Counted from the first letter of the stretch, positions 17,066 through 27,559 are shown. The stretch: DNA of 60,000 nt from Prorocentrum cordatum (GCA_963575745.1 CAUYUJ010011447.1:773501-833500); one strand, 5' to 3'. The notes: generated by a model from the letters alone, not told the origin. A program made the numbers and translations.

Positions 17066-17149
17066 GAAGCTTGAGCATTGATGCAACAACGGTCGCAACG
17101 GCGCCCTCTCATCCTGACTCGCAGAGAACACCAGGCACGCCAGAGCAAT
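17066..17149 (-). repeat. Split direct repeat A1 (84 bp)
   Basis: This is the 5' terminal repeat of the YR element, with 83 of 84 bases equal to A2 (10601-10684). ORF0 starts 13 bases inside it. Confidence 0.95.
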
Positions 17150-17345
17150 ATATATGTATATATATGTGGACCCACACACCTATACATGTATGACATGTAT
17201 GACTATGTGCATGTACATGTGAATGTAAACATTTGTGTGTACGCTTTATGTGTGTGAATGTGACTGTGAATGTGAATGTAACTATACAGATACATGGATG
17301 TATATACAGACGTCTATACACGAACACGTGCGCGTCGCACGCGCT
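17150..17345. repeat. TA/TG-rich microsatellite ending in a CG hairpin
   Basis: Alternating TATATG, CATGTA and GTGAATGT units run to about 17,320. The weak palindrome GTGCGCGTCGCACGCGC and TTAGGCTCTAA follow. This is the least conserved member of the microsatellite-plus-hairpin family described at 47.1, 54.7 and 57.3 kb. Confidence 0.5.
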
Positions 17346-17414
17346 TAGGCTCTAACGGGAACAAGCTCTAGTTGTACCATAAAGTGTGCGGTATTGCAGG
17401 ACATTAATTGTCGC

Positions 17415-18090
17415 GCTGGGAGCTCCACCTGCGGCCCCAGAGACAGGCGTGGCTAGCGTTTGCCCGCCTTTGTCTGCACACCCAGCACGGGGAGCGCGCC
17501 CCACAAGGAGCTCCACCTACGTCCCCAGCGACAAGGTTCGCGTAGTGTCACGCACCTCGCGCGGATCGTGCCCTGCGAACAGCTGCATTTGTGGCACCAG
17601 AGTGAAGCTTCATAACGAGGACTTGCTCACTTCGGAACATCTCTCACACGGATCGTGACCCGCGTGGGGTTCCACGGACGGCTCTGGACACAAGGTTCGC
17701 ATCCCTCCCCCCCGTCTACTTCGGTACACCTCGCACACGGATCGTGGCCCACATGGATCTCCACCTACGGCCCCAAAGGCAAGGTTCGCAATGCCCCCCG
17801 CCCCCCCTGGCCATTGCGGCACACCCAATCACGCGGATCGTGCTCACGAAGAGCGCCACCTAAAAGCCCAGAGACAAGGTTCGCACAACGCTCTCCCGTC
17901 CATGTCGGCAGACCCGTCACGCGAAACATGCCCCAGAAAGTACTCCACCTATGGCACCACTGGGCAGCTTCGCATGACGTACCCCCGCACAATTCGGAAC
18001 ATGCCTCGCACTGGTCGTGCCTGGAGGAGGTCCACCTGCGGCCTCAATGGGGGCGTTCGCGCGAGAATAGAATTCAGAAATTCGGCACAC
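17415..18090. repeat. Diverged tandem repeat, unit about 90-100 bp
   Basis: About seven degenerate units, each with a CTCCACCTACGGCCCCA-like block, a CAAGGTTCGCA block, a C-run and a CACGCGGATCGTG block. CCACCT anchors fall near 17424, 17513, 17763, 17857, 17948 and 18031. Open frames crossing it are by-products. Confidence 0.6.
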
Positions 18091-18369
18091 CCGTGCACGA
18101 GTGCTCCACAGCAACAATCTTCCCGCATAGCCCCGCGGCGCACTGTGTATGAAGAGAGACCCGCGCCCTGTGCTACGTATGGCTGCATAGGAATGGGTCC
18201 GTCGCCAAACAAATTACTTGCTTATCGATGGCCTTCGGTCAACACCGCTACTGTACCTGAGTTCTGGGCCGGAGGACCCTTCGATACCTACAATTCGGGT
18301 TTCTTGGCATGCGGCATGCTTCTCGGGCGCCTCGTGGAGCGAGTGTTCAAGCTTCTTGTGGCCTCATGA

Positions 18370-19450
18370 GTGCCATGTGGGGGCCGCTAGAGATATCTTT
18401 TGTGGCCCTTGGGGGCCTCTTGAGTGCCTGCTGCGGCCTCGGGGGCCCACTCGTGGCGGAGGGCTCGAAATGTCAGTTGGAGTTCCCCATCTTGGACTCC
18501 ACTTGGGCCCTATTGGGCCTTCTTGGGCGCCTCTTGGACTGTTTCGGGGCTCTGTTGGGGCGATCTGTGGTGCCTCTTGGGCCCCATTGGGCGCTGTCCA
18601 TGCCCAAACTGCGAATTTGCCAAAAATGCACCGTTCTCCTAGGGGATGGAACAATTCTGGCCTCCTGAGGCCCTGTCGGGGCCCATCTTGGAGCCTTCGA
18701 CGTCGTCGGGGCCTCTTGGACCGTCGTGAAAGAAGATTCGGGCGTCTTCGGCCCTGGTCGCTTTTTGGTGGTCTCTGGGAGGCCATGGAAGGGGTCAAAC
18801 ATGTCGTGGGGGAATTCCGCGAGGGTGTCCCAGCCTGGGCCCCGCCCCCCCCCGTACGCCAGCATATATGCAGGGCGTATGGGGGCCCTCACCGGGCCCC
18901 TGCGTCCCTGTCTGGCCCGTGCCCTGCGTGCTCCCTCTTTCCGATGCAAGCCGTGCGTAGAGACTTTGAAATACCAGGAGAGGCCTGAAGAACCTGCTTC
19001 TCCTCGTTCCTCCTTCTTCTTCTTCATCAGCAATAACATCCACTGGGTGGTGCGATTCGGTTGCAGATAGCTCCACTGAAGTAGTGACCCACACTGGTCT
19101 TCAGTCTCTCTTTGGCAGCTTCGATGCCTCATTGGGGGCATATGTGGCCGTCGTGGGGCGATCTTTAGGGAGCAACTGGGCCGTGTTTGTCGCTGTGAAA
19201 GCCGAAGTGGTGTGTATGAAAAACATGTACGTCTGCCGCAGGGATATTGACGATTTGGTCCTCTTGGGGCCCTCTTCGGGGGGCTTTCGAAACTCTCTCG
19301 GGGAGCCTTGGAGACCTACGGAGCCGCCGGGAGGTCATCTGGAGCGGTCCTGGGGCGCGTTTGGGGCGCTTTCTTTTGGGTGCTCTTGGCAGCCTCTTGG
19401 GTAGTCTGGAAGCCATCGTGGGCGCTTTTGGAGCGCCCGCAGGTCTGCCT
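18370..19450. repeat. Degenerate 11-bp GC-rich tandem array
   Basis: Repeated TTGGGGCCTCT-like units spaced 10-12 bp, interrupted by an AT-richer patch near 18,605-18,660 (GCGAATTTGCCAAAAATGC). Frames here translate to Trp/Leu/Gly/Ser low complexity and are not counted as genes. Confidence 0.7.
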
Positions 19451-19539
19451 TGATCGGAGGGCGGCTTAGGAGATCCCATGGGAGGGTTGGACCCAGATTG
19501 GGGTCTCGAGGCCGTGGCTTCTGGGCCCAAATGCCCTTC

Positions 19540-20190
19540 CCCATGTACATGCATGTATGCATGTCTGCATGTGTGTATGTGTGTATGCATGTATACAGAT
19601 CTGCAGACATGGATGTATGTATGTATGGTTGCATGTATGCATGTATGTATGTGTATGTACGTGTGCATGCGTGCTGATGTGCATGTGTACGTATGCTTGT
19701 ATGTATGGATGCCTGTATGTTAGTATGCATGCATGCATTCATGTACGGATGCATGTATTTATGCATGGACGTGCGTATGCATGTATGTACGCGGACACGT
19801 GTATGCTTGTATGTTTGTGTATATGCATGTGTGTATATGTGTATGTCGATGTGCACACATGTATGTGTGCATGTGACTATGCATGCGTGCATGCATGCAG
19901 TGTTGCATGCCTGTGTTCATGCATGCATACATGCATGCACGCATGTATGCGTGTGTACATGTATCCATGTATGTATGCATGCACGCATACATGCATGCAT
20001 GTATGTGTATGTGTATGATGTGTGTATGTATGCATGCATGTATGCATGTATGTAGATGTAGAATTTGACACCTGTCTTTATGCATGTGCACATGTATGAG
20101 TAAGTGTTTGTACCGGTATATACATTAATATGTATGCGTGCACACATGTGTATGTGTACGCACATATGTGTATATTTTTAGATATGCATA
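19540..20190. repeat. ATGC/ATGT microsatellite
   Basis: About 650 bp of mixed ATGC, ATGT and GTGT tetranucleotides. All long frames (Met-His-Val-Cys or Met-Tyr-Ile-His repeats) arise from the period-4 sequence. Confidence 0.9.
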
Positions 20191-20329
20191 TTATGTATAT
20201 CAAGTTCGCGGAGGGCTCCCCAGATCAACACAAACAAATGCTAGAGAACTTCCTGCTCCGATCACGGGCGCGCTTGCAGGTTCCCGAAGGCTCTCCGGGA
20301 ACCCGAAAGCGCGCCTATGTCGCAGCTCT

Positions 20330-22220
20330 CGGGAAGGCTTCTGTGAGCCTTTGGTGGACGCTGTGGGCCTGTTGTGGAACTTTGCGGGCCTTCTTTACGG
20401 CCCTCTTGGCTTGTCCAGGTTTGTTCGGAGAGCCGCCTGCAGCGCGTTTAGGCGCTCTTGGGCGCCTCTTGGGCCGGCTTGGCGCCGCCTTGGGGCGCGT
20501 TGGGATCCTCGTGCATGCCTCGCGTGCCGTCTTCGAACGTGAGGAAGCGGAGCGGGTGACCACGCGAAAAACAATGAACAACCGATGAGAAAACAATGAT
20601 GTTTGCCTATCGGGGCTGCTTCGGAAAACAAGTAAAAGCCCTCTTAGGCCGTCTTAGATGCCTCCTGGGCCGCATCGGAGCGATGGTGGGTGTGCTGGGG
20701 CAATTTTGGAGACCCGTGGGCTTCCGTGACCACCCCTGTGGCCTGTGCTCAGTTGGGGAGCCACCTGGAGCCCGCTTGTGCGATTCCGCGCGCCATGTAG
20801 GCCGTCTTGGCGCCCGCGTGGGATGTCTTGGAGCCCTGTGTGGCGCCTCTTGTGCTGTCCGCGCGTCGGGCAGCGGAGCAGGCGACCACACGAAAACCTT
20901 TGGAAAACACACGGGACATGAGCAATTCTAGACCCTGGAGCCTGTCTCGGGGATGAGCTCGAAGCTCTCCTGGTAAGCCGTGGAGGCTCCCCGGGCCCGC
21001 ATCGGAGGAATGATGGGCGTGCTGGGGCTCTTTGAAGCCCTGAGGGCTTCGTTTATGGTCTTTGTGGCGTGTCCGGGCTCATTTGGGGGGCCGCCCAGAG
21101 CCCTCTGGGGCGATTCTGGGCGCCTCATGGGCCGTCCTGGCGCACTCCTCGGGTGTCTTGTCGGGGCCCTGTTGGGCGCCTGTTCTGCAGTCCCTGGGCG
21201 TCGGGCAGCGAACCGGCGACCATACGAAAATCATTGAAAATCCAACGGGGAATACATGATTTTCGCACCTGGTGCCTCCCTTGGGGATCGGCCTGAAACA
21301 CTCTTGGTGCGCCTCGGAGGTTGCCTGAGCCTGCATTTTTACAATAATGAGCGTGCTGGGGCCGTTTTGTAACGTTGGACGCATTTAGAGCCTGTTGGCC
21401 TCGTTTAGAGCCCTTGTAACGTTTCCGAACTCACTTGGGGTGCCGCCCGGGGCCCTCTGGGACGATTTCGAGCGCCTCTTGGGCCGTCTTGGCGCCCTCC
21501 TCGGGTGTCTTGCTGGGACTCTCTTGGGCGCCTCATGTGCGGTCTCCGGGCGTCAGACAACGGAGCAGGAAAGCACACGAAAATTATCGAAAAAACAAAA
21601 AGGAAACATATGATTTTCGCCCCTGGGGGCTCTCTTGGGGATCATCTTGAAGCTATCGTGGGGCGTCGTGGTGACCGCGTGATCTGTTTCGAAACAGTGG
21701 TCGGCGTGCTGGGAGAGCGGTAGTGTTTTCTGGCCCCCTTGAGGTGCCCCTTTTGGTGCCCTCAGGACCGCCCGGAGGACCTTTTCGGAACGCGGAGGTC
21801 CGCCAGGCCCCCATGCCAACCTGAAGGACCGATTGGGGCCCCACCCTCGGGCTGTGGGGGCTGGGGGCCACTCGGGGCTCGTTGGGGGCCGGCTGGCCGT
21901 CTTCGGGGCCGTCTTGGGGCTCTCTTGGGCCGTCTTGAGCGCATCCGGGGCCGTTTTGGAGCCCTATTGGGCCGTCCTGAGAGCCTCCTGGGGGCCTCTT
22001 GGGGGGGTCTTGGGGGTTTGGGGGGCCGCCGTGGGGCGTCGGAAAGCTGAGGCATCGTGCATGTAAAAGACGCACGTCTTCTGAAAGAGATTGAGCGATT
22101 TGGGCCTCTGGGGGGTCTCTTGGCAAGCCTCTGGGGGCTCTCTTGGGCGATCTTGAGGGCCTGCGGGGCCGTCTTGGGGTTATCTGGGGCGTCCGGGCGC
22201 TCTCCGGGGCCTTTGCAATT
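20330..22220. repeat. 11-bp GC-rich arrays in a ~330-bp higher-order repeat
   Basis: TTGGGGCCGTC-like arrays are punctuated by AT-rich patches at about 20,565, 20,890, 21,220 and 21,575. The last three share ACACGAAAA or ATACGAAAA followed by AT-rich sequence; two are followed by ATGATTTTCGC and a CCTGG. Patch spacing is 320-355 bp, so the arrays form a higher-order repeat of at least three units. Confidence 0.65.
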
Positions 22221-22479
22221 TAAAAGGCGGTTTCGGGCACCCTTCGGGCACCCCGGTTCCCCCATGAGGGTCGAGGTTCCTATTCTGGGGCCGCGGGCCT
22301 GCCACCCCGACGCTGCGAAAGCCCAAGAGGCGAATATGGTAAATAGATCATGTTCCCAACATGAATGGGACCATTCATGCCTCTTGGAGCCCTCTTGGGA
22401 GGCATCTTGGGTTGGTTGGTTGGTTGGTGTCCTCGAGGGCGCGGTGACGGCCCCTTTCGCAGAGGGTGGCAGGGCTGGA

Positions 22480-23054
22480 GGACGTTGACTGCCGCGACCC
22501 CGCAGCGTCCGCTCAGGGGAAGGTAGGATACCGCCTGCGGGGCTAGAAGAAAGAGGAGGGGGAGGACAGGGGGCGGACCGAGGAACGCCCGACTGAGCCT
22601 GGCCTCGCGCTTCTCCTAGGACCACGGGGGAGGAACCGCTCCTTGGTCCTGAAAGCGAACGCGATGGAGAAGAGGGAAAACCCGCGGAGGGGGCCGAACG
22701 GCGACTCCCTCCAAAGGGGACCCCCGCCCGTACCCCCAGCCGCCTCGTGTCAACGCAGGACGCAGCTGCGAGACTGAGATAACGGATGGAGAGGGGGCCA
22801 CCCCAGGAGAAAGAAAGACTTGTACTATTCGTTTCCCGGTGGTCTGGCCCAGAATAACGCCTCCTCCTTCTCTAAGAAGCTTGCCAGCGCGGCCACCTCT
22901 GCGTAGCCAGCCTCCCCCTGTCGCGAACACAGTCTCGCCCTTGTGGTGGCCTCCCGCTCAGGCAGAGCGTCCGCTTGGCGAGCGGGCCTGTAACAAGGCC
23001 GCCTGTAGGCCTGCCGCATGGCCTCCGTCCGCTCGCATGTTGCAAGAGCGTAGG

Positions 23055-23098
<44 letters not shown>

Positions 23099-23660
23099 AC
23101 CCCGCAGCAGATGCAACACTGGCGACGAGCCCAAGAACGCGCCCCACCGATGCGTGCGAGGCGGACAGAGCGAAGGCGCCATCGGGCGAGTGGTCGCTGG
23201 CCCCGGAGCACAGCCCAGCGCAGGCCCGACGACAGAGATCGGCGTAGATCCTGCCGGACCCCCCCACCCAGGGGCGAGTAAGGTAGCGGTCGCACGTGCT
23301 GGGCGAGCTCCTGGTCGAGGAGCCTGCGACATCGTTCCTCCACTAGCTCCCTGACTCTGGCTTGACACGCTTCCAGGCTGGACCCAGGGAGAGCGCCTTC
23401 CCAGGCTGGCCAAGCTGGCAGGTCCCAAGACTCCTGCAGGGAAGCGCGCGCAACCAAGTCCTACCAGGCACCAGATGGGCACGGATGAAGACACGTCTGT
23501 ATGATTCCGAATCCGGGAACCTCCAAAGGCCTGCACGTCGGGAGGCAACATCGAGCAACGCACGACCGGAGCCTGAAAGGGTCTTGGGGGCTCCCTGGCG
23601 GTGTTGGAGGCATCTCTGACGTTATAGTGAGCAAGTTTGGCCGTCTCGGAGGGCATCCAA
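22480..23660. other. Unassigned GC-rich segment with a GT microsatellite
   Basis: This stretch is not made of the 11-mer array. A minus-strand frame at 22825-23457 is protein-like at its start (ACQARVRELVEERCRRLLDQ) and end (YAEVAALASFLEKEEALFW), but it is interrupted by a GT microsatellite read as Thr-His repeats. I do not recognise any domain. It may be a decayed element or exon. Confidence 0.25.
23057..23094. repeat. (GT)n microsatellite
   Basis: A perfect run of 19 GT units, inside the open frame at 22825-23457. Confidence 0.98.
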
Positions 23661-23752
23661 GTCGTCTTGGAGCTGGAAAGTGAGCTCCTGGAGACCCGGA
23701 ACAGCCATGGGGAATGAGCCTGGCCCCCCCGGGCCTGGAACGCTAGTTCTGT
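23651..23752 (+). repeat. Dispersed repeat preceding a microsatellite, copy 1
   Basis: It shares GTCGTCTTGGAGC, AGCTCCTGGAG, CAGAACCGCCAT-like and GGCCTGGAACGCT blocks with 26630-26727. Both copies run directly into a tetranucleotide microsatellite. Confidence 0.55.
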
Positions 23753-23764
23753 GTATTAATATGT

Positions 23765-24066
23765 CGGTGCGTACATCTATAATATACATATGTAAACATG
23801 TGTACATGCATATGTTAAAACAATACATACATACATACATATATACATACACACATACCTACATACATACATACATACCTACCTACCGACCGACCGACCT
23901 ACCTACCCACCTACATACGTACATACATCATGCATCCATACAAACATACATGCATGCATGCATGCATGCATGCGTACGTACGTACGTACGTACGTACATA
24001 CATACATACATACATGCATAAATATAATTATGTACACATACATATATATATTTATATATATATATA
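23765..24066. repeat. CATA/CCTA/CGTA microsatellite
   Basis: About 300 bp of tetranucleotide repeats with phases of CATA, CCGA, CCTA, TGCA and CGTA, ending in a TA run. Confidence 0.9.
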
Positions 24067-24099
24067 ACGGCTTGACGACTCGCTTCGCTTCGCCTCAAA

Positions 24100-24520
24100 T
24101 CTGGGTCCTGCGTTCTAGCATTTCTTGGTGGCTGCTGAAGGTCACATCAGTGCGAGAAGATCATGACCACGACGGAGGTGCGGGTCATTGGCTGGATGGA
24201 GCCCATCGGCATGTTCATGCCATGACGGGAGGGCAGCGCTGCCACGAGTGCGAAGGTGAGGAACTCGATGGCGGGGTATGCCATTATCCCACTTGTGGTG
24301 GCGCCTATGTGGTCGATGGGGGTGTACGTCATGGCCGCCAAGGGAGTGAAGGTCATGGCCCAGCGGGGCCTGGACCAGAGCCACGATGCAGATAGTTTGG
24401 AAACAATAATCGGTGAGGTGCGCGCAAGGGGGGTGAAGGGCACGATCCGAGAGCGGTCACAATCACAACGAACTCTGATGGAGGTTGATGTCATCGCTGT
24501 CGCACGGAGCTCGAATCATG
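24100..24520. other. Unrecognised segment open on both strands
   Basis: Both a plus frame (GYAIIPLVVAPMWSMGVYVM, then AAKGVKVMAQRG) and a minus frame (24147-24494) look protein-like. They contain a small internal repeat around GTGAAGGTCATGGCC and GTGTACGTCATGGCC. I cannot choose a strand or name a family. Confidence 0.2.
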
Positions 24521-24619
24521 ATCGCAAGGGAGCTGTCGGGAATTCGGGGGGGGGGCACGGTGATAATCCGCCGACCCCTTGTGGGTCTCTAGGCGTGTGT
24601 GAGAGTTCCCCCCCCTAAC

Positions 24620-24672
24620 CCCCCCCCCCGGGGCCCCAAACCGTAGATTCGACCCCCCCCCCCCCCCCCGGG
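24620..24672. repeat. Poly-C tracts
   Basis: Two C-runs (about 10 and 16 long) separated by about 30 bp. On the plus strand they adjoin the start of a complementary-orientation 11-mer array. Confidence 0.8.
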
Positions 24673-24699
24673 CCCCGGACGAGCGACTCACGGGGCTGT

Positions 24700-25240
24700 T
24701 TTGGACCCAAAATGGGCTCAAGACGAAAAGGCCCCAAGAGGCCTCCGAGAGTACCCACGAGGGCCCCGAGACGCCAAACGAGCGCTCCAAGACGCCCAAG
24801 ATGGCCCCAAAACAGGCCAAGAGGCCTCCAAGACGGCCCAAGAGGCCTCCAAGAGCAGTCCTCAGAAGGGCCGAAGAACCGAAAATCGTCAAATTCCAAT
24901 GGGAAAACGAACATTTTGATCATATGCGACTTGTCCGCCCTCACGGCGTTGAAGACGGTCCACGAGCACCCCAAGACCGCCCCAAGACGGCCCAAGAGAC
25001 CCCCACGAGGCGCCCAAGTCGGCCCAAGAGGGCCCCAAGACAGCTCCAAGAGGGGCCCAAGAGGGGGAGATTGAACCGACAATCCGAGCCTTCCGCCCCA
25101 AGACGGCCCCAGAAGGCCCCAAGAGGCCCCAAAAAGCCCCCAAGACGCTACCAAGAGGCCCCAAGAGGCCCCCAAGAGGCCCCCAAACGGCTCCAAAACT
25201 GACCCCAAAAGGCTTTGAAACTGCCCCCAAGCCGCACTTC
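24700..25240. repeat. 11-bp GC-rich array, opposite orientation (CCCCAAGAGGC)
   Basis: The same motif as elsewhere but on the other strand: CCCCAAGACGGCCCAAGAGG and relatives. It has an AT-rich patch at about 24,885-24,935 (GAAAATCGTCAAATTCCAAT). Confidence 0.7.
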
Positions 25241-25730
25241 ACAAGCGATCACCGCACAAACCGCACTTCAGGGTGTCCACCTCCTCTTCCCCCTCCCTCT
25301 CCTCCTCCTCCATATCCCCCTCGCCCATTTTTCCTCTTCCTCCCTCGCCTCATCCTCATCCTCGTCGATTCTTTTCCCCCCATCCTTCATTTCTTCCGTG
25401 TCCCCCTCCTCTTCCTCCTCACCGCCCTTGTCCACCTCGGCCCCCCGGTGGCTTCAAAACTGTTTTCCAGAGGTCCCCGAAAGGCGTGCCGCGAAATCGC
25501 TGTACACATAGCGAGCCTCATCTCAATGTCCCCCCCTCCTCGTCCTCCTCCACCCTCTTCTCGCCCCCCTCCTCCTCGTCCCCCTCCTCTTGTTCCTGGT
25601 CCGCTTCACCTCGTCATCCTTGATGATTCGCCCCCCCCCCTCCCCCCCCCCCCGCCCCCCTATCCTCCGCCTCATCCCCCATTCTCCTGTCCCCGTCCTC
25701 CTTGTTCTCACCAGTACGCGCGCCCGAGTC
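25240..25730. repeat. Pyrimidine-rich CCT/CTC low-complexity tract
   Basis: A strand-asymmetric C/T-rich region with short poly-C runs (about 25,630-25,662). There is no believable coding content. Confidence 0.75.
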
Positions 25731-25734
25731 GACA

Positions 25735-26037
25735 TCATTTGCACGTCTTGCATTTCAGGGTGCCTTTTTTGGCGTCTCGCGGGACATTGTGCGGGTCGGG
25801 GAACGCCGACTTTGGTAGCCTTCTCTTGCACGCGCCGCTGCACTGATACGTCGGCGACTCCTCCACGGGCTCTGGTGCGCCGCCGGCCCGGGCCGCGGTC
25901 GCCCGGCACGCGCTCCGCCGTTGCGCGGCCGCGCGCGCGGTCTCGCTGGTGCTCGGGCTCGGACCAGAGGCGGAAGCGCACGAGCGACGAGGTGGGGCGG
26001 TGGCGCGAAGGGCCCAGATCTCCGACGTCTCGAACAA
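25735..26037 (-). CDS. Possible zinc-binding exon (CxxxC...CxxC)
   Basis: The C-terminal part reads YQCSGACKRRLPKSAFPDPH, then KGTLKCKTCK and stop. A Cys pair, a conserved-looking L-P-x-S-x-F and a closing Cys pair resemble the Stc1-type zinc-binding domain, which I recall as common in dinoflagellate proteins. The ~60 upstream residues are Ala/Arg/Ser-rich with no domain. It could be the last exon of a small gene or a retroposed fragment. No neighbours help. Confidence 0.35.
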   Translation of the reverse strand: MFETSEIWALRATAPPRRSCASASGPSPSTSETARAAAQRRSACRATAARAGGAPEPVEESPTYQCSGACKRRLPKSAFPDPHNVPRDAKKGTLKCKTCK

Positions 26038-26234
26038 ATCGTGACGAGAGGCTTTTGGCGACTTTCGGCCTGCGGGGGCCCTCGCAGGGCCCCTGGACCG
26101 TCAGAAAACGACCCGAGACGAAAAGCCGGTCCTCGGGAAGTCGTCGGGGCTTCCGGGGACCGCGTCTCGAAAAGAATCGAGAGATAGGAGGTCAGGGATG
26201 GGGCGGTGGCGCGAAACGGGGAAGCCGGGGCCCA

Positions 26235-26400
26235 AGTAGCCGACGATGGAACCAAGACGCCCCAAGAGGCCCCCAAAACCGCCCCAAGACGGCCCGAGAG
26301 GCCTCCAAAAGAACCCGAAGACAACCCACCTCCTCCTCCACCACCTCCTCCTCCTCCCTTTCCTCCTCCCGACCCGAGATCCGCCCAAGACCTTCCAAGC
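26235..26400. repeat. Short 11-mer array plus CCT tract
   Basis: CCCCAAGAGGCCCCCAAAAC-like units, then (CCTCCTCCA)-type pyrimidine-rich sequence. Confidence 0.6.
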
Positions 26401-26629
26401 CCCTATTCGACGTCCATCACGCGACCATTCGTGTCTCCACGCGCTCCCCGTGATGATAGCGCCGTCCAATTTGTTGGCTGCGGACCATGGGGTGGTTCAA
26501 GGGGTCGGCGGATGTGGCGTAAGCCTGTAGAATCTAGAAGGGGCGAGGATGGGAACCGTGAGAGGGTTCTTGGTTGTGATAATGCGATTGTCGGAGTTTC
26601 TTGAGCCATCTTGGCCGTCGTCTTGGAGG

Positions 26630-26727
26630 GAATCTAAGTCGTCTTGGAGCGGGCAAGAAAGCTCCTGGAGGCCCAGAACCGCCATTGGGGATGAGACTGG
26701 TCACCCCCGGCCTGGAACGCTTGTTCT
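26630..26727 (+). repeat. Dispersed repeat preceding a microsatellite, copy 2
   Basis: A partner of 23651-23752 in the same order and orientation, ending GGCCTGGAACGCTTGTTCT next to TATC repeats. Confidence 0.55.
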
Positions 26728-26880
26728 ATATCTATCTATATGTATATAGATATATGTACGTGTATATAATCACAGATCAGTTAGTCAGTCAGTCAGTCAG
26801 CCTTTCTGTCTGTCTGTCTGTCTGTCTCGGTCTCTATCTCCGTCTCTGTCTCTGTCTCTGTCTGTCCGTCTGTGTGTGCG
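26728..26880. repeat. TATC/CAGT/CTGT microsatellite
   Basis: Successive tracts of TATC, CAGT and CTGT with TCTC. Confidence 0.9.
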
Positions 26881-27059
26881 TCCGCCACCCTGCCCCTGAG
26901 GCACGAGTCCAAGTTGAAGCGTCCTCAGATCCCTTCGATCCCGTGGAGCCTCAGTCCTCAATCCCGAAGATCCTCGAAGGGGATTGGGCCCCAAATTCCC
27001 AAACTGGCCAGAGCGCGTCGCGTGGACCCTGGGGCCCGGGGCATCTTCTCGCGTTACTT

Positions 27060-27299
27060 TTTCGGCCCCAAGAGGGCCCCAAAACGCCCCCGAGACAATC
27101 TCAGAGGGCCCCGAATCGCCGCACGATCGGTCCAAGACGCCCAAGGGTGCCCGAAGACGGCCCAAGAGGCCTTAGAAACGCCCCAAAAGCTTCCTCAAGA
27201 GGGCCCCGAGAGGCCAAAATCATTGATTGCTGTAGGTTGATGTGTTTTGTTTGTTCTATTTTTTGTCGAGTCTCCAGCGCTCCAAGACGCCCCAAGAGG
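27060..27299. repeat. 11-bp GC-rich array, left half interrupted by copia C
   Basis: CCCCAAGAGGGCC units run directly into the left LTR. The array resumes right of the other LTR at 44927, with AGAGG duplicated. Confidence 0.75.
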
Positions 27300-27495
27300 T
27301 GTGAATGGAACCCGTGTAATACCCTCATATATACTCCTTACCCTTACCTCTCCTGCGCCTGGCCGTTTGGGCTCAGGTATTGAGATAGATCGATCAGACC
27401 TTGATCGTGCGGGAGGGAAAGATATCCATCGATCCCTCCTTCTCTCTATCAACGGATCAGGGGTTCTGTACCCTTGTACTTCAACCCCATACACA
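27300..27495 (+). repeat. 5' LTR of copia C
   Basis: 196 bp with TG...CA ends. Six substitutions and no indels separate it from 44731-44926 (96.9% identity). CATATATACTCC near its start is a TATA-like candidate, but no promoter can be proven. Confidence 0.95.
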
Positions 27496-27514
27496 GGTTA
27501 TCAGCCCTGTAAAG
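27496..27514 (+). other. Candidate primer-binding site of copia C
   Basis: GGTTATCAGCCCTG directly follows the LTR. Its complement has the look of a tRNA anticodon arm (CAGGG, 7-base loop CTGATAA, near-pairing AACC). Copia of flies is known to prime from an internal anticodon-arm fragment of initiator tRNA, so an internal tRNA primer is plausible. The tRNA identity is not proven. Confidence 0.35.
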
Positions 27515-27559
27515 CTCACCCTCACCGACCCGTCCGCGGTGACCTCGCATGCGAGCCTG

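Larger units (their letters stand above)
10386..17149 (-). mobile_element. DIRS/Ngaro-type tyrosine-recombinase retrotransposon with split direct repeats
   Basis: Read on the minus strand, the structure is A1 (17149-17066), ORFs (17053-10850), B1 (10841-10683), A2 (10684-10601), B2 (10544-10386). The A pair is 84 bp with one mismatch; the B pair is 159 bp with four mismatches. A1-ORFs-B1-A2-B2 is the hallmark of Ngaro/PAT-like elements, which integrate via a circle and a tyrosine recombinase and make no target duplication. The ORFs encode a membrane Cys-rich protein, gag-like protein, RT-RNase H, YR and a C5-methyltransferase-like domain. Damage is slight: one TAG in the YR frame and an Asn in the RT active site. 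Flanks at both ends are AT-dinucleotide rich (catat and atatatg). Confidence 0.85.

Noticed and set aside
10601-17149. Reading the 84-bp repeats as LTRs of a standard LTR element
   Set aside because: A third and fourth repeat (159 bp) in split order, plus a tyrosine recombinase instead of integrase, fit a YR retrotransposon better.
17415-18090. CRISPR-like regular spacing
   Set aside because: Units are ~90-100 bp diverged tandem repeats without short identical repeats and unique spacers; the genome is eukaryotic.
19557-20165. Several long frames translating to Met-His-Val-Cys or Met-Tyr-Ile-His repeats
   Set aside because: Produced by a period-4 microsatellite; both strands and all phases are open.
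24147-24494. A 115-codon minus frame as a membrane-protein gene
   Set aside because: The opposite strand is equally open and protein-like, and an internal short repeat explains the pattern; listed only as unassigned.
24705-24725. CCAAAATGGGCTCAAG as another spliced-leader relic
   Set aside because: Only GGCTCAAG agrees; the rest is in the wrong order relative to the leader.
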